Source: Pseudolabrys sp963742345 (GTDB taxonomy: Bacteria; Pseudomonadota; Alphaproteobacteria; Rhizobiales; Xanthobacteraceae). From it: 64,000 nt of DNA. Shown here in pieces: positions 47,539 to 59,297 of this stretch; the stretch's first letter is position 1, and each line of letters opens with the position of its first letter. The translations under genes and the position numbers were made by a program. The notes below the pieces were generated by a model. It ran no database searches, had not been told where the DNA came from, and worked only from the letters and a program-made list of their open reading frames with translations. The stretch is from the NCBI GenBank assembly GCA_963742345.1, contig CAVULO010000015.1:510109-574108 (forward strand), in the 5' to 3' direction.

Positions 47539-50090
47539 AATCGGTGAAGATTACAACGATGATGGTGGCTCCTGTAACGACTCCCCCCGCCTGAAGCCGA
47601 AAATTGAATCGCGGAACCAAAACTTTTATTTAGGGTTATTGTAAGTAAAGTGAACCCTAGAATTTTTGGCCTGTCTTGTATTTAGACACCTTCAATTTGA
47701 AGTCAAACTTATTCAGATATCGTTCTGAACAGCCCTCATCCGGTATCAAACCAAGATCAAGAACTATTACAAAAGGACTATTGCAAAAACTGTTCACCAT
47801 ATCCTCAACGGAAAGTCGTATTTCGATGAGTCCTGCAACATATGAATGAATTCTTTATTAATATTCAGAAATGGTTCATCCCAAATGGAACCACCAAGAA
47901 TGGAAGTCAAGAATAGGACATTTATTCGGAAACTCGTTTTTGTGTGAAAATTTAGAGATGGGAGCGACAATAGGGAATTGAATGAGTGGAAATATCGTCC
48001 CAGTGAATTGCTCTTATCGAATTCCTCTAACGACCCAATACTATCATTCTCACTCAATTGGTTAATACGAACAACCTGAAGTCTCATTAGAGGGGATATT
48101 AAAGCTATCTTATTGGCGCTCGAGCCGAACCCTGGAGATGAGACTTGACGGCTTTCGCTATGCGAGATATATTAAGATCGACCCCCCCCCCCCCCCCACA
48201 AAAAAAAACGAGCATTAACGATGGAAAAAGGCTAACAAACCTCTCATTTAACTTGTCGAAATTCACATCGTTTCAGACATAATGATTGTTTGCACCGACT
48301 AAATACTGCATCCTTCGAAAGTAACTTAAAATGTTCGTCAAGGATACCACGGAATTTAAAAGATTCTATATCATTTGAAAACAGGAAATTATAAAAGTTC
48401 AGTCGTTCTCGATCAAAGCTGTGCATGGAGACATAATTGCGAGTATTTCCTTTCGGATCTTCAAGAAAAACGATATTCCATTGGGGGACCTGGGACTCTA
48501 TTTAGGATATGAACTATTCTAGCATTCGGATGTCGATCTTAGGAACCTAATGGCAGAGAGGCCATTGTCGGATTTTCGTTCCCAAATTTACGATAACAGC
48601 ACTAGTGTATCCTGTTCAGTGGGACAGAAGCGTTATATCAAGTTAATGGAATGTTTTGGATCCTTCTAATAAATTCGGATCCTCGTTTCCGGATTTTCTT
48701 TTAATTACAATCTCGCTGCTGAATCTTGATTAATTCGTTCGTGATGAAATCTAGGTTTCAAAGCACGGTATTAACACTCCATTTCAATTGTCGCAGGAAA
48801 ACGTTCACCTTTTCATTGCGTCGCCGTCCATTTAGGATATGAAGTTCGGTCGCTAAAAATACGATGAGATCATTCATGTCAAGCGAGAAAGATGAAGTCG
48901 ATCCGGAACAAGCGTATATCGTCCCCTGAATCTATTTGCGTCTTTCACTTCATGCAATGCTTTCTGCGATTCCCTCTATATCGTAAAGATCACATCCCAA
49001 TATTTTCTTCGAACCAATTCTAGATGTTACAATTTTGCCTGGTCTCATTACCCCTTATGTCAAATTCAATCATCTTAAGTACAATATGAGACGCTCAAAA
49101 ACGATATTTTCATTGCTGGGTGAGAAAATTGGAACCCTTGTAAATGGGCGAAAACATTTGAACTTCTCTATTGTTACCCTCGATCTTTACAGCTATATTC
49201 GAAAGAAAGGTCCCGACACCTCAAAGGTACTTTGGATGCTGGGAGATATTAAATTCCAGTGTATCCTTTTTGAACGCAAATCAACAAAGGAGCAACCTTA
49301 GCGTGGCGTTGAGAGTGGTCGTGGCGAAAGCGGATGTTATGCTCCAGGAAGTTCTGTACCTGCGGACAATTTCCGCACTGCAAGTCGGAATCATATATTT
49401 AAGGCGATAAGATGAAGGGTGCCATAAGGATCAATACGGGCGGACTATTTGCTGAGGTCTATACGACTGTTTTGACTAGCATTGATCTCTTGTACCTTTG
49501 GATATGAATCAAAGTCGTCCGTACATCTTCCGGATTTTCTTGCGTTCGACGACACAGCGCCGTTGTTCTGTGCCTGGAGCATGGATTTTTCACTGGCAAC
49601 AACATGCTGATTGGATTTCCTGTAGTAACTGGCGTATTACGCGTTAGATGGTCTGGTCAACGGACCAAGTTGATGGAGATTGAATCGACGATATCCTTTT
49701 GGAACGACAATTAGATGAGGTAGATTGGTGGAAGTAGTTGCGATTTCTTGTGTTTTTTGATTTCGAATAGTGATCATTGAAGGGTTGGTGGTGATAAAAC
49801 AAAGATATTGTATGTATTGCAACTCAAAATATTTATAAATATCTCATTGAAAAATCTCAAATTGTGCACTTCCTCATATTTACGTTTGAAAGTTATATCG
49901 ATTTTCTTTTATTTATTTCTGGATCCTTAGATGCACGCTTACCTTCGTGGGCATTATTGGTGGAGTATTTGAGGAAATGTAACTTGCGGCGGTATGTTTT
50001 AAAATCTGGACGATTTCGAGGTTGGCGACAAGAATTACGAACCTGACTGTAGCTGGTTGACCATTGATTGATTGATCGTCCTCATTTGCA
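47539..50090. other. 2.5-kb region without a recognised gene
   Basis: Between the divergently transcribed CFT2 and LYS12 genes. Short frames occur on both strands (for example 47794-48087 and 48244-48426 minus, 49035-49301 plus) without shared motifs or introns. It is AT-rich with a poly-C tract at 48182. It could hold a decayed gene, a lineage-specific small gene or regulatory DNA; I cannot tell which. Confidence 0.35.
48182..48197. repeat. Poly-C tract
   Basis: Sixteen C in a row, then ACA and an A-run. Such a homopolymer can form an i-motif or a G-quadruplex on the other strand, slips in sequencing, and is a likely place for an assembly or length error. Confidence 0.9.
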
Positions 50091-51351
50091 ATGGTTCACC
50101 AATTCCTCCGTACAACTCACCTCTGCAGAAGAGGATATGCCACACTCCTCAAAGGCATTCGAGGGACCTCCGAGAATCCTCTCCGGGTAGGCCTTATCCC
50201 TGCCGATGGAATTGGCAACGAAGTCATCCCGGTAAGTTCTCCAATCCCGAAACCCTGCGGTTAACAAACTTGTCCGTCGCCCAAGCTGATTGTTGCTACG
50301 TAGGCCGCTCAAAAAGTCCTCGCGTCATTGCCCAGTATTAAAACTACATTTCAACATCTCGATGCAGGATTTGATTACTTTCAGAAATCAGGCACTGCCC
50401 TTCCGCAATCCACAATTGATGCTCTTCGTAATTCTGTTGATTGTGCACTTTTCGGAGCAGTAAGTTCGCCAAGTCATAAAGTGGAAGGATATACCAGTCC
50501 CATCGTCAAACTACGAAAAGAAATGGGGTTGTATGCAAATATTCGTCCTGTTCAAGGAACGTGGCAGGGTAAATTGGTCGACTTGGTCGTCGTGCGGGAG
50601 AATACGGAATGCTTGGTATACAAATTTACAATCCAACAATAGCTGACTATAGTACGTCAAAGAAGAACGGTCGTCAACGGATGCACAAGGGAATATCACT
50701 GCTGAAGCAACAAGGAGAATAACTTCCGTCGCATCTAAAAGAATTGCATCTACAGCATTTGCACTAGCCGCCCAACGAGCCAAAAAGGGAGGTGCAATAG
50801 TCACTGTCATCCACAAAAGCAACGTTCTCTCCGTAACAGACGGCCTTTTCCGCACAAGTTGTCGTCAAGTCTATGACGAGGAAGGATGGGAATCCAAGGG
50901 CGTCAAATATTCCGAACAAATCGTCGATAGTATGGTCTACAAACTTTTCCGACAACCATGGGAATTCGATGTCATCGTCGCCCCAAATCTCTACGGAGAT
51001 ATCCTCTCGTATTCCCCCACTCAGGAAAGGTGCTGATGATAGCGACGGAGCAGCAGCGTTAGTAGGATCTCTTGGAGTTGTTCCTAGTCTGAATTTATCT
51101 CCTACTTTGGTTATTGGAGAACCTGTTCATGGGAGTGCACCAGACATTCAGGGGAAGGGAATTGCTAATCCAATTGCCGCTATTCGATCTGCTGGGATGA
51201 TGATTGCACAATTGGGATGGGTTGAGGAGGGAAAGACTATTGAAGCTGCCGTTAGGGGACACTTTGGAGGCCGGAGTTATTGACTCCTGATTTAGGTGGA
51301 AAGAATACTACTGAAGATGTTACGAATAGCGTTATTGAAAGACTTGCATAG
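50091..51351 (+). CDS. LYS12: Homoisocitrate dehydrogenase of lysine synthesis, four exons
   Basis: A mitochondrial enzyme of the fungal alpha-aminoadipate pathway, oxidising homoisocitrate to 2-oxoadipate. The first 30 residues (MVHQFLRTTHLCRRGYATLL) resemble a targeting peptide. Exons are 50091-50231, 50304-50615, 50653-51008 and 51043 onward; introns are 72, 37 and 34 nt. Motifs: VGLIPADGIGNEVIP, VVVRENTECLYVKEER, VTVIHKSNVLSVTDGLF, NLYGDILSDGAAALVGSLG and GEPVHGSAPDIQGKGIANP. ENTECLYVKEE separates it from Leu2 and isocitrate enzymes. After AAVRG (near 51257) two one-base changes are needed to reach LTPDLGGKNTTEDV and the stop at 51351. Confidence 0.9.
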
Positions 51352-51426
51352 ACCTAAAAGTTCAAATACCAAGTGTCCATGAATTTTACAATGTGTGATC
51401 TACTCTTGTATTCTAGTCTATATCTG

Positions 51427-52561
51427 TCATTGATATTCATATTTCTCCTCCTCAATTTCTATTTCAGCTTTCTCGTCTTTGACAATATTGGATGGTTCCA
51501 TACTCTTATCATGCTTTACAATCCCATCTCCAACCAACTCGAACAATATAACAAAAAATACAACATCATCTTCCCCCTCTTTCGGTCGTAAACGACATAC
51601 ATATCTTAGAGGTTGTCTTTTATCCCCTCGTGTCCAATATTTTAAAACATCAACTTTTAACCCAACGTACGGTAATTGCACGGAGAATGAGTTGAAGTCA
51701 ATGAAAGGATTTGAAAAATCTCCAGAGATATATGTCGAAGGAAAGGCAGTTGAAGTTCTCGTTTGATACGATGAAAGCCATTTTCTTCGTTCCGCAGACG
51801 TCGTCGCGGGTTCGTATGATGGAGTATCCGTTGCATCTAAACGAGTTAGAGTCGTTGATTCTGATAGACGTGTGAGTTTAGTGTACGCCGGCGACGAAGG
51901 TTTTGTATCTAATGTGGTATGAACGACATTCAAGGTCGCCAGAAGAGGCGAATAAGCCCATCTAACGTTAATCATGCAAGGTTGGAACATACGGTTTTGA
52001 AGAATATAAATCTACCGCAATAGACCTCCATATCAGGACAGTTCAGAGAAGAGCTTACGGATCAATCATCTTTAGGGCCTTTAATCCAAGCGACGTTCCA
52101 GTAGGTAGCTTATCCGCGATTGAATCGTCAAAGTCATTCTTCTGTCAACGATAAACTTTAACGGAAATACCCCAAAAACAACATCATCAACATTCAATTG
52201 TTTCCCATTATGTTGAAACCATCCACCAAACATAATACTACAAGTATCCTTCGTCTCCGAAAAATACTCCTCATCCTCCTCAATCAACTCCATGTTCACC
52301 AGGAACACCTACATAATCTCGTACTCTGACAACCACATGTCCCATAAAATTTTCAGATTGTATCAACGTCGGCTCGTTCGGATCATTCACATTCACATTC
52401 ACATGTGTTGCGCGGTCATATGATGGTCCAGCACGAACTCGTAGACGTAGATTTTTAAGACTTAATGATGATGGTGACGGTGTTCGTGATCTTGAGGGTG
52501 TACTTCCTCGCGATGACCTCGGTGGAGTCAAAGATGTCATTCCAAAAAAACTTCTCGGCAT
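51427..52561 (-). CDS. DUF1769 (UPF0590-type) fungal protein
   Basis: A fungal protein of unknown function. Exons run from 52561 (MPRSFFGMTSLTPPRSSRG) to 51427 with introns of 34 nt (52279-52312), 29 nt (52142-52170) and 47 nt (52012-52058). The first three exons join in frame to give VRAGPSYDRATHV, ENFMGHVVVRVRDYEDEEYF, MFGGWFQHNGKQLNVDDVVFG and DFDDSIADKLPTGTSLGLKAL. A one-base change near 52000 is needed to enter NVRWAYSPLLATLNVVHTTL and the end YWTRGDKRQPLRYVCRLRP, which match the family. It is tail-to-tail with LYS12. Confidence 0.82.
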
Positions 52562-53215
52562 TAGTACAAAATATAATCTTAGAGGGTGGTTAGAGTTACA
52601 GTTATTTATACAATTAGCACTTGGATCCAGGTTTGAAGGGGCAGTGGTGTCGAGGAAATTCTCTAAAAAGATACGTCATTGACACACAATTTCAGACACG
52701 TGAAGAAAAACCAGTCGAAACTCGTATTCAAAAGGTATTCATATCAAAAAGTGAGCTGATTTTACCAAAGGGAAGATATTACCGAGAAGGTTAGACTTTT
52801 CTGCACGATCATTTCTTGAAACTATTACTTGGCAGTCTGTGCACAGCCTTTGTTTAAAGTCAGAGGTTTCGTATACTCCTTTGGGAACGCTGATCGGAGA
52901 ATATGCACGTAATACAATAATTACTTCCTGTGTGACAACATACCTCAAATCGCGTCTAGAGGTAGGAAAGACATTCTCTTTCTCCTGTCGAAGTATGAGA
53001 TCGTGGAGAATTGATGGAAGCAAAAAGGAAGCCGAAAATAAGGCCTCAGTTGGCGTCACAAATCTCTCATCTCAATCAGTGAGGACTTTCAAAATTGTGC
53101 GAGATCATAGATGCTTTCCGTCCGAAATTTATTTTGAATGGAGAGTATAAACTTTGTCGAAAAACTTCCACTCCAGTTAATTTGAAAAAATTATATCTCC
53201 AAGTCATGAGAATGA
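52562..53215. other. Intergenic with one weak frame
   Basis: A 106-codon minus-strand frame (52739-53059) and an overlapping plus-strand frame are both plausible by chance. Neither has a family motif. The right part holds the DUF1769 gene promoter. Confidence 0.4.
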
Positions 53216-54253
53216 TTACCCTCTAACCATTTTCCATAAGGTGTATACCAAGATTGCCCCAGTTAACCCTCCAATTCCAATGAAATCTTCAACTCTCTTC
53301 CCTTGTTCCACTCCCCACCCTTTTAAAATTCCCTTCCACCCACCACCCTCTTTCCTCCTTATCGTCGCATTGTTACTCTCCTCAAAAAATTCATGACATT
53401 TATGTAAATAAAACGCTAGTCTTGGATGAGATTCCACTATTGTCGTTCGTAGAATAGGATCTGGCATGGTAGGAAAAAGATGTAAACTCAAATGTCCGTA
53501 AATCAACGCATCGAGGGACGTTGGCGTTGCATTACCGAACATGAATGGTCGGTTTAATGTGGTGGAAATAACTAAATCCGATAAAGGATAATAAAATTCT
53601 GTAGCCGTTGCGTGTAACTATCATCAGCTTTTGAAGGTCGTTGAGGGTGCATACCCGCAACGCACGACCTTTTTCGTCCCACGATATTCGACGAGTAAGC
53701 CAGGTATCTGAAAATCCATCTTTAATAGTGGCTTTGTGTTGTTCATCTTCAAGGTCTTCTATCATTCCTATTTCGTGACATCGACGGACGTGCGTACGCT
53801 CGTAATGTTGTTGGGAGGAGAAATCCGTACGGAAATGGGAGAGAAAGGGAGACTTCTCGTCTTGTTACGCCAAGATAATTTTGTCGGGAGACAAATAATG
53901 AATTCCACTGTATACACGTTAGTAAGAAAACAAGTGATGAAGTACCGCTAACATGTCCCCTACATCTTCGACTAAACTTCCCCATGCAACGATGTCTGCT
54001 TTGAGCGCAGTACTAAGGGAAGCATCGATGTCATTTCGTTTGGCAAGGTACGACTCTGATACTCGAATATCCGCGATACCAGGTAGTCGCCGTCTTTCAA
54101 CGCTGGCAGTCCAATTGAAAGGTCTATTGATTCGACGACGATGAAGGCGTTCTTCTCGAGGGAAAGGTTGCAGAGTGAAAGAGCAGCGATACATGATCCT
54201 GAAATTGAGGGAAGAGAAAACAATGGAGGAAGAAGATATAGCTCTAGAGACAT
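53216..54253 (-). CDS. SAM37/metaxin-like mitochondrial outer-membrane protein
   Basis: A GST-fold protein of the sorting and assembly machinery for beta-barrel proteins. The N-terminus SLELYLLPPLFSLPSISGSC with SLEKNAFIVVESID and LPALKDGDYLV matches the Sam37 thioredoxin-like domain. The middle reads RNDIDASLSTALKADIVAW and the end GNATPTSLDALIYGHLSLHLFP (the metaxin GST-C block), closing with a hydrophobic anchor (FIGIGGLTGAILVYTLWKM). About three one-base frame changes (near 54085, 53920 and 53765) break the model, so boundaries of inner exons are uncertain. A longer start at 54322 is possible. Confidence 0.8.
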
Positions 54254-54511
54254 GTTGAGGAGCAGATAACAGAAGATAGGCCAATCAGAACGGATGTAAA
54301 GGTCTGCAGAAAACGAAGACATTCGTGTGACGATCCTCAAGAAGCATCAAAGTCCTAGGTCACGAGCCCTAATAAAATCGTTCAGATTTCTGTTTTGAAA
54401 ATCGAAAACAATTAACTTAATTGCAATTGAAAACATGGGAACCATCCAAACACCTCCCATACCATACCCAAACTATTATTCTACACCATTCCAATAACTT
54501 TACTTAAATAA

Positions 54512-57500
54512 TCACTCCCAAACCTCAGAAATTTCCTCACAAGCCCCTCGAATACATCCAACACCACCACTTCGCACACGTCCTTCAACCGTTCTCCTCA
54601 CTTCATTAACGTCAACCTCACCATATTTCCGTTCGATCACAACTGACATTGCGTGACCTGTGAAGAATTGGTTGGGAACAGTAAACGTTAGGAGGAATTT
54701 TGTTCGAGCGGCCGAGAGGAGGAGGGAGATGTTTATAATGAGGGAGTGCGTCTTGGTAAGATGTAGGTTATTGGGTGTTTCGACTTTATGAGAGCCAGTT
54801 CTGTTCGCAGGAGGGTTGAAAGGTGATGAATTCGAGATATTGTGTTCAGGATCTAGATATTAGAGGAAGTAAATTGGGGACATACAGTTCGAATGTCACC
54901 TTTGAGGAGGTCAGGCGTTAGTGCCGAATACGTGAATTGTTGAATCGCATCTGATTGCGCAGGTATCTCGACTCGTGCGCCTCGATTAAGATTGTCGACA
55001 TTGAACGACACGTTAATCTCGTCCTTGTATATCATTTTGATATTCGACCCATCAACACTCACAACATCCCACCCAGAAATGTCCCTTAAACATTGCAAAT
55101 TTTCTACCATTACCCACGTCACCTCGAAGGTCATACCTTTGAATGATTCAACTTCATTCTTTTCAAATCCCGCGATTTAATTCCTTGACTCTTTCGGCAC
55201 GACCAATTTTAACACGACATTCTTCAATCAATTTCTTCAACTCTTCCTCTTCCAAAAGCAATTCCTTTGCTTCCCGTTCTTGAACTTGCATCTCAGCTCT
55301 TCTCATTTCTAATCCTTCTGAAACAATTGAAATTTCTTCTCTTACTCGTCGTAATTCATCTTGATCTGCAGATTCAATTTCCTCCTTTTGATTTCGTAAT
55401 GTATCAAGTTGTTTTTTGACTTCTTCATATTGACGTTTGACAATTGGAAATAAAGGCTCCAATTGTCCTCTCAACTCTTTCAATCGTAATTTATCCTATA
55501 CGTCAGTACGGTCTATTTGGAGGTTACTTTTCGTAATCCATCGGCATTTTTGTGGAGAGTTGGCATTACTCCACCGAGAAGTTGATCTCTCCAAGAATAC
55601 CAACCACCCTTGGCTTTATACCTAGCCCAAGTCTTGACCAATTTAAACTGTGAATCCATAATCCTTTTCAATTCAACTGGGGCACCAACATATTCTCTAA
55701 ACAACAAAGGTGGATCTTCCAAAGTATCTTGTTCAATCCCCTCAATCATAGCTTTTCCCTCTGAAATATATTTCGATGCATTTTGACAGGACTACATTAG
55801 CTGGGAGTTTAGTGGGGCAGGTACAAATTGGTAAAGTTCCAACATGGGAATAGAAACTGCTCCAGCCTTTGCGTAGTCTTGAAGTTCGGGTTTTTGAAGA
55901 GATGAAAGACCTTCAGGTGGTGCATATGTTCGTCGACGAGTCGTTGGACCAAGACCGTCTAAAAACGAAATATTCGTCATAGAAAGAAACTCCGCAAGAG
56001 TAATAGGTGAGAAATCATCCTCCTCTTCCTCCATATTCTGTTGATCCTCCCAAACTTTAACTAAACTCGCAACTTTCGGTCCGAATTCTCGTTTCATCAT
56101 ACCAGGAGTCAACATAATCTCATCCTCCACAAGTGTCTTCAGTCGGTTAACGGAGTAACCTTCATCGGTGTATTTGTAGGCTTTTTCGGAGTCATTCGAG
56201 CAATCATATCACGAATTCCACCTTCCTCCAAAGTTCGTTGAATATCCCCCCCAAATTCCTTTTGTCTCCAAACTTCCTTACCAAGACTAACTCGTCTACT
56301 TGATTGAGTAGCATTAAACTCTTCAACACCTGCAATACTTTTCCTTGTTCGAAGTCGATTAGCAGCTTTTGGTGATCCGAGAATGTATTCCCAGAGTCAC
56401 TTTTTCGACGAGAAGTGGGTTGGAGGGGGGTTGCCGGTGAGGAGGTCGAGGGCTAGAAGACCTTTTGAGGGGGTTCGTTTGGGTGTTCCAGAGATCCCTG
56501 TTGAGAGCGGGGAACGGGTTATTTCTGCGTCGTTTCGGAGTACCGGAGGTGGGAGGGGGGAGTTGTAGAAGGGTGAGGATTCTGGTGTGCGGGAGGTTGG
56601 CTGTTGGGGGGTTTGGATTGAATTGAAGGGCATTGTCATGTCCATTGGTTGTGTATCGTCGTCTAAATTAGATGATGTAAGGAGTTTGAGTACCATTCTT
56701 TGATGGTAGGATTGCTCCAAATGCTCGCGTCATGTCCATTGTCACTGACATTAGTTTTCGAATATAGTAGAGAAATACCATTGTCGTCATTGACAGGTGG
56801 ACGATTCTCCTTGTCAATACGAGGGGAACTGAGACCCTGAATCTTCCCAACAACTTTCGTAAATTCCATACCAACAGTATCATCTTCATCCCTCTTTGAA
56901 CTTGAAGGATAAATTTGAGTAAATTCCATAGTCTGATCATCATCACCATTAAGAAACCGATTAACTCCATCTCTAGGTGGAATAATAATCCCTCCAACAG
57001 ATTGAGTAACATCCATTTCCTCATCATCGTCACTGTCGCCATCGTCAACAAGGAACCCGACTCCACGTTGCAATTGTCGCTTAATCAAAGCGCTGGGCAA
57101 TGGTAATGTAAGGTTATCGTCTGCGATATCCATCGATGTTTCCTCTGAATCACTCAGCAGGACTCATCATCGGACGTGGTAATTCCGTCAGGTGATGGCG
57201 TATGTTGCCCCATTGATTGAGGGGAATATCCTCCCGTGGAATCATTGTCTGTACTTGGTGTTCCATCAAACTGAAATCCAACACCTTTCTTCGGAGTAGG
57301 TGTTTGCGTAGGAGTATTAGTCTGTGGAAATAATCTGTCATCAACATTGCATCGTCGGGCGCAGGAATACCGGATTGTAGCGTGACTTGCAAAACTTACC
57401 CTCCGATTCAAACTCTTCCTCAACTCCCTCCTCCGAACAATTTCCGTCTCGGTCTCCTCCTCCTTAGCTTTCTCCTCCTTCAAAGCTTCCTGAATAACTC

Positions 57501-57865
57501 CAATTACAGTATGTCCACCCATGAACTCCGAATCCTCCCCGGCCATCGATTTCTTCAAAATCCCACGTGCAGGTGCCTAAATCAGCCCTCCATCTTTTTC
57601 GGGGACGTACGATAGTCATCCTCTTTTTACGAGGAAGCTTCGTGATTGTATCGTCAGCGGCAGATCCACCTAGACTTCTTGCTCTTTTTCGGGATTTTGT
57701 GGATACTGATGAGGTTGAGGAGATTTCATTCCGAAGGGGACTTGGCTGGATTGGTGCGTTTTCTCCTCTGCGAGAGGGGAGAGGGCTAAATAGTTGGTTT
57801 GTTGGACCGCCCGTGGATAAGCGGTTTAATTGACGTGGTGAACGTCTTGTGTTGGAGGACATCAT
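54512..57865 (-). CDS. SPC7: SPC7/KNL1 kinetochore scaffold
   Basis: Builds the kinetochore-microtubule interface and recruits the spindle checkpoint. The N-terminus has the SILK-like ARGILKKS and the PP1-docking RVSF in LNRRVSFASHATIR, with introns of 34 nt (57577-57610) and 36 nt (57335-57370). MELT-like repeats follow: MDVTQSVGGI, MEFTQIY, MEFTKVVGK and MDMTMPF. The Spc7 domain (DFSPITLAEFLSMTNISFLDGL), a coiled coil (QLEPLFPIVKRQYEEVKKQL) and a C-terminal RWD-like end (FTGHAMSVVIERKYGEVDV, stop 54512) complete it. At least one one-base frame change (near 57165) and several unmodelled introns remain. Confidence 0.88.
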
Positions 57866-58075
57866 TTTTGGCTACTATTCTTTTTGTTTGAGGCGATCGA
57901 AGCTGAAGTGGAGATTTGTTTACTTTTAACGCGCGGTTTATCACGTAATCATCATTCAAAGCCGGGTTTAGGTGAAGTATTTTGGGGTTTGCTAGCGTTG
58001 TCATGACAATGGATTGTTTATTTTCGAGTGATGAATCATTTCTATCTGAACGGAGTCGAATTGTTCAAAAAGCAG
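57866..58075. promoter_or_regulatory. SPC7 promoter side
   Basis: About 200 bases upstream of SPC7 with no gene; only short frames. Confidence 0.35.
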
Positions 58076-58970
58076 TCAGCACTTAATACACGAACTGAAA
58101 GAAAGTACAAAAGCATTGAGATTGCTAGGAATAATTGTCCTGAATAAACTTTGCGGCTTAATCCTCTTATCGCAAAAAAGTTTATGTGTCCGACCGTAAA
58201 TGTTGCTTACTATATTCCCGCTCTTTGGGCTGTCTAGACAGTCTCCACTCTCAAGCTCATGCATTATGTATCTGCGGCACCAGTGGTAGTCATTATTAAA
58301 TGAAATTGGTAACGATACCTTGAGGGGCAATTCACACTCCAGTTCGATGACGGTAACCACTAAGGATAACCTACGCCCAATTTGACTGACTCTTTTGCTG
58401 GTGACGAAAGACGGGGAAGGATGGGAGTATGCGAAGAGGGTTGAGACTTTGCGGGAGGCGGTGAAGTCATTACTTTGGTAGGAGACGATGCTGTCACTTT
58501 GGTTGGAGGCTTTGCAGTAATGACGGAAGTGGCAGGGGAGTTCGGACGAGATGGAACTGGTATGGTCCCACGAGAGACATCACTATATAGAAGTTTTGAA
58601 CCTATAGAGCTTTGAACTCTGATAAAGATCAACAGTGTCTCAAAAGGGATTTGCATACCAGACATAGGTTTACACAGGTAAGCACTGTCATCGAAAAGGG
58701 ATGTTCCGTTTTTGACGAGATTCAATGCGGTGTCATCACCATCTGCATTATACCCACTAAAACCAGTGTATATCTGAAGTTCCTTTCCGACGACGATCGA
58801 TAACTTGTAAAAGATGAATGAAGGCTATCGTTATAGGTATGTTCGACGCGTGTGATGTCGACAACGAGAAGGTCTGGGAGGAGGCTTATGTATGCATTTG
58901 ATCGTGCCTTGAGATCAGTTAGACAAGTTCTTGCGGATTTGGTAGTCGTTGGAAAGATATTTCCATACAT
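58076..58970 (-). CDS. Hypothetical fungal gene, fragmented
   Basis: Three minus-strand frames in a row (58970-58722, 58725-58360, 58360-58076) look like exons of one gene: KSARTCLTDLKARSNAYISL, then a Pro/Ser/Thr-rich middle (PSRPNSPATSVITAKPPTKV) and a last part with WCRRYIMHELESGDCLDS. No family recognised. Small introns or frameshifts may join them; I did not find a clean model. Confidence 0.35.
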
Positions 58971-59297
58971 TCCATCTGCTGTTCGTTTTGTGGTGATTCT
59001 ACAGTGACTTTAGTTACTCATCGTTGCCCGAATAATTTTTTTTGTTGGAATGGAAGAGGTACAAGAAACAAGCCCAGGGCTTTATGGAATGGAGACTATG
59101 AGTCAGAAATCTCTAAAATGGAGCGAAAACCTTAAGAGGATATTTACCTTTTCGTTTTTAGACGCGATCGGCGCTGACGTAAGTACCTAAACGCTCGGAA
59201 AATTTGGTGAAAAATTCCAAACGGCAATAAAAAGGGACAAATAACGCTAGACATTGAGACGGAAGTGGTGGATTGAGAAGGACACAAGGAGGCGACA
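58971..59297. other. Promoter region of MEF1
   Basis: About 330 bases between divergent genes, no coding signal. It holds the MEF1 promoter and possibly that of the gene to its left. Confidence 0.4.
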
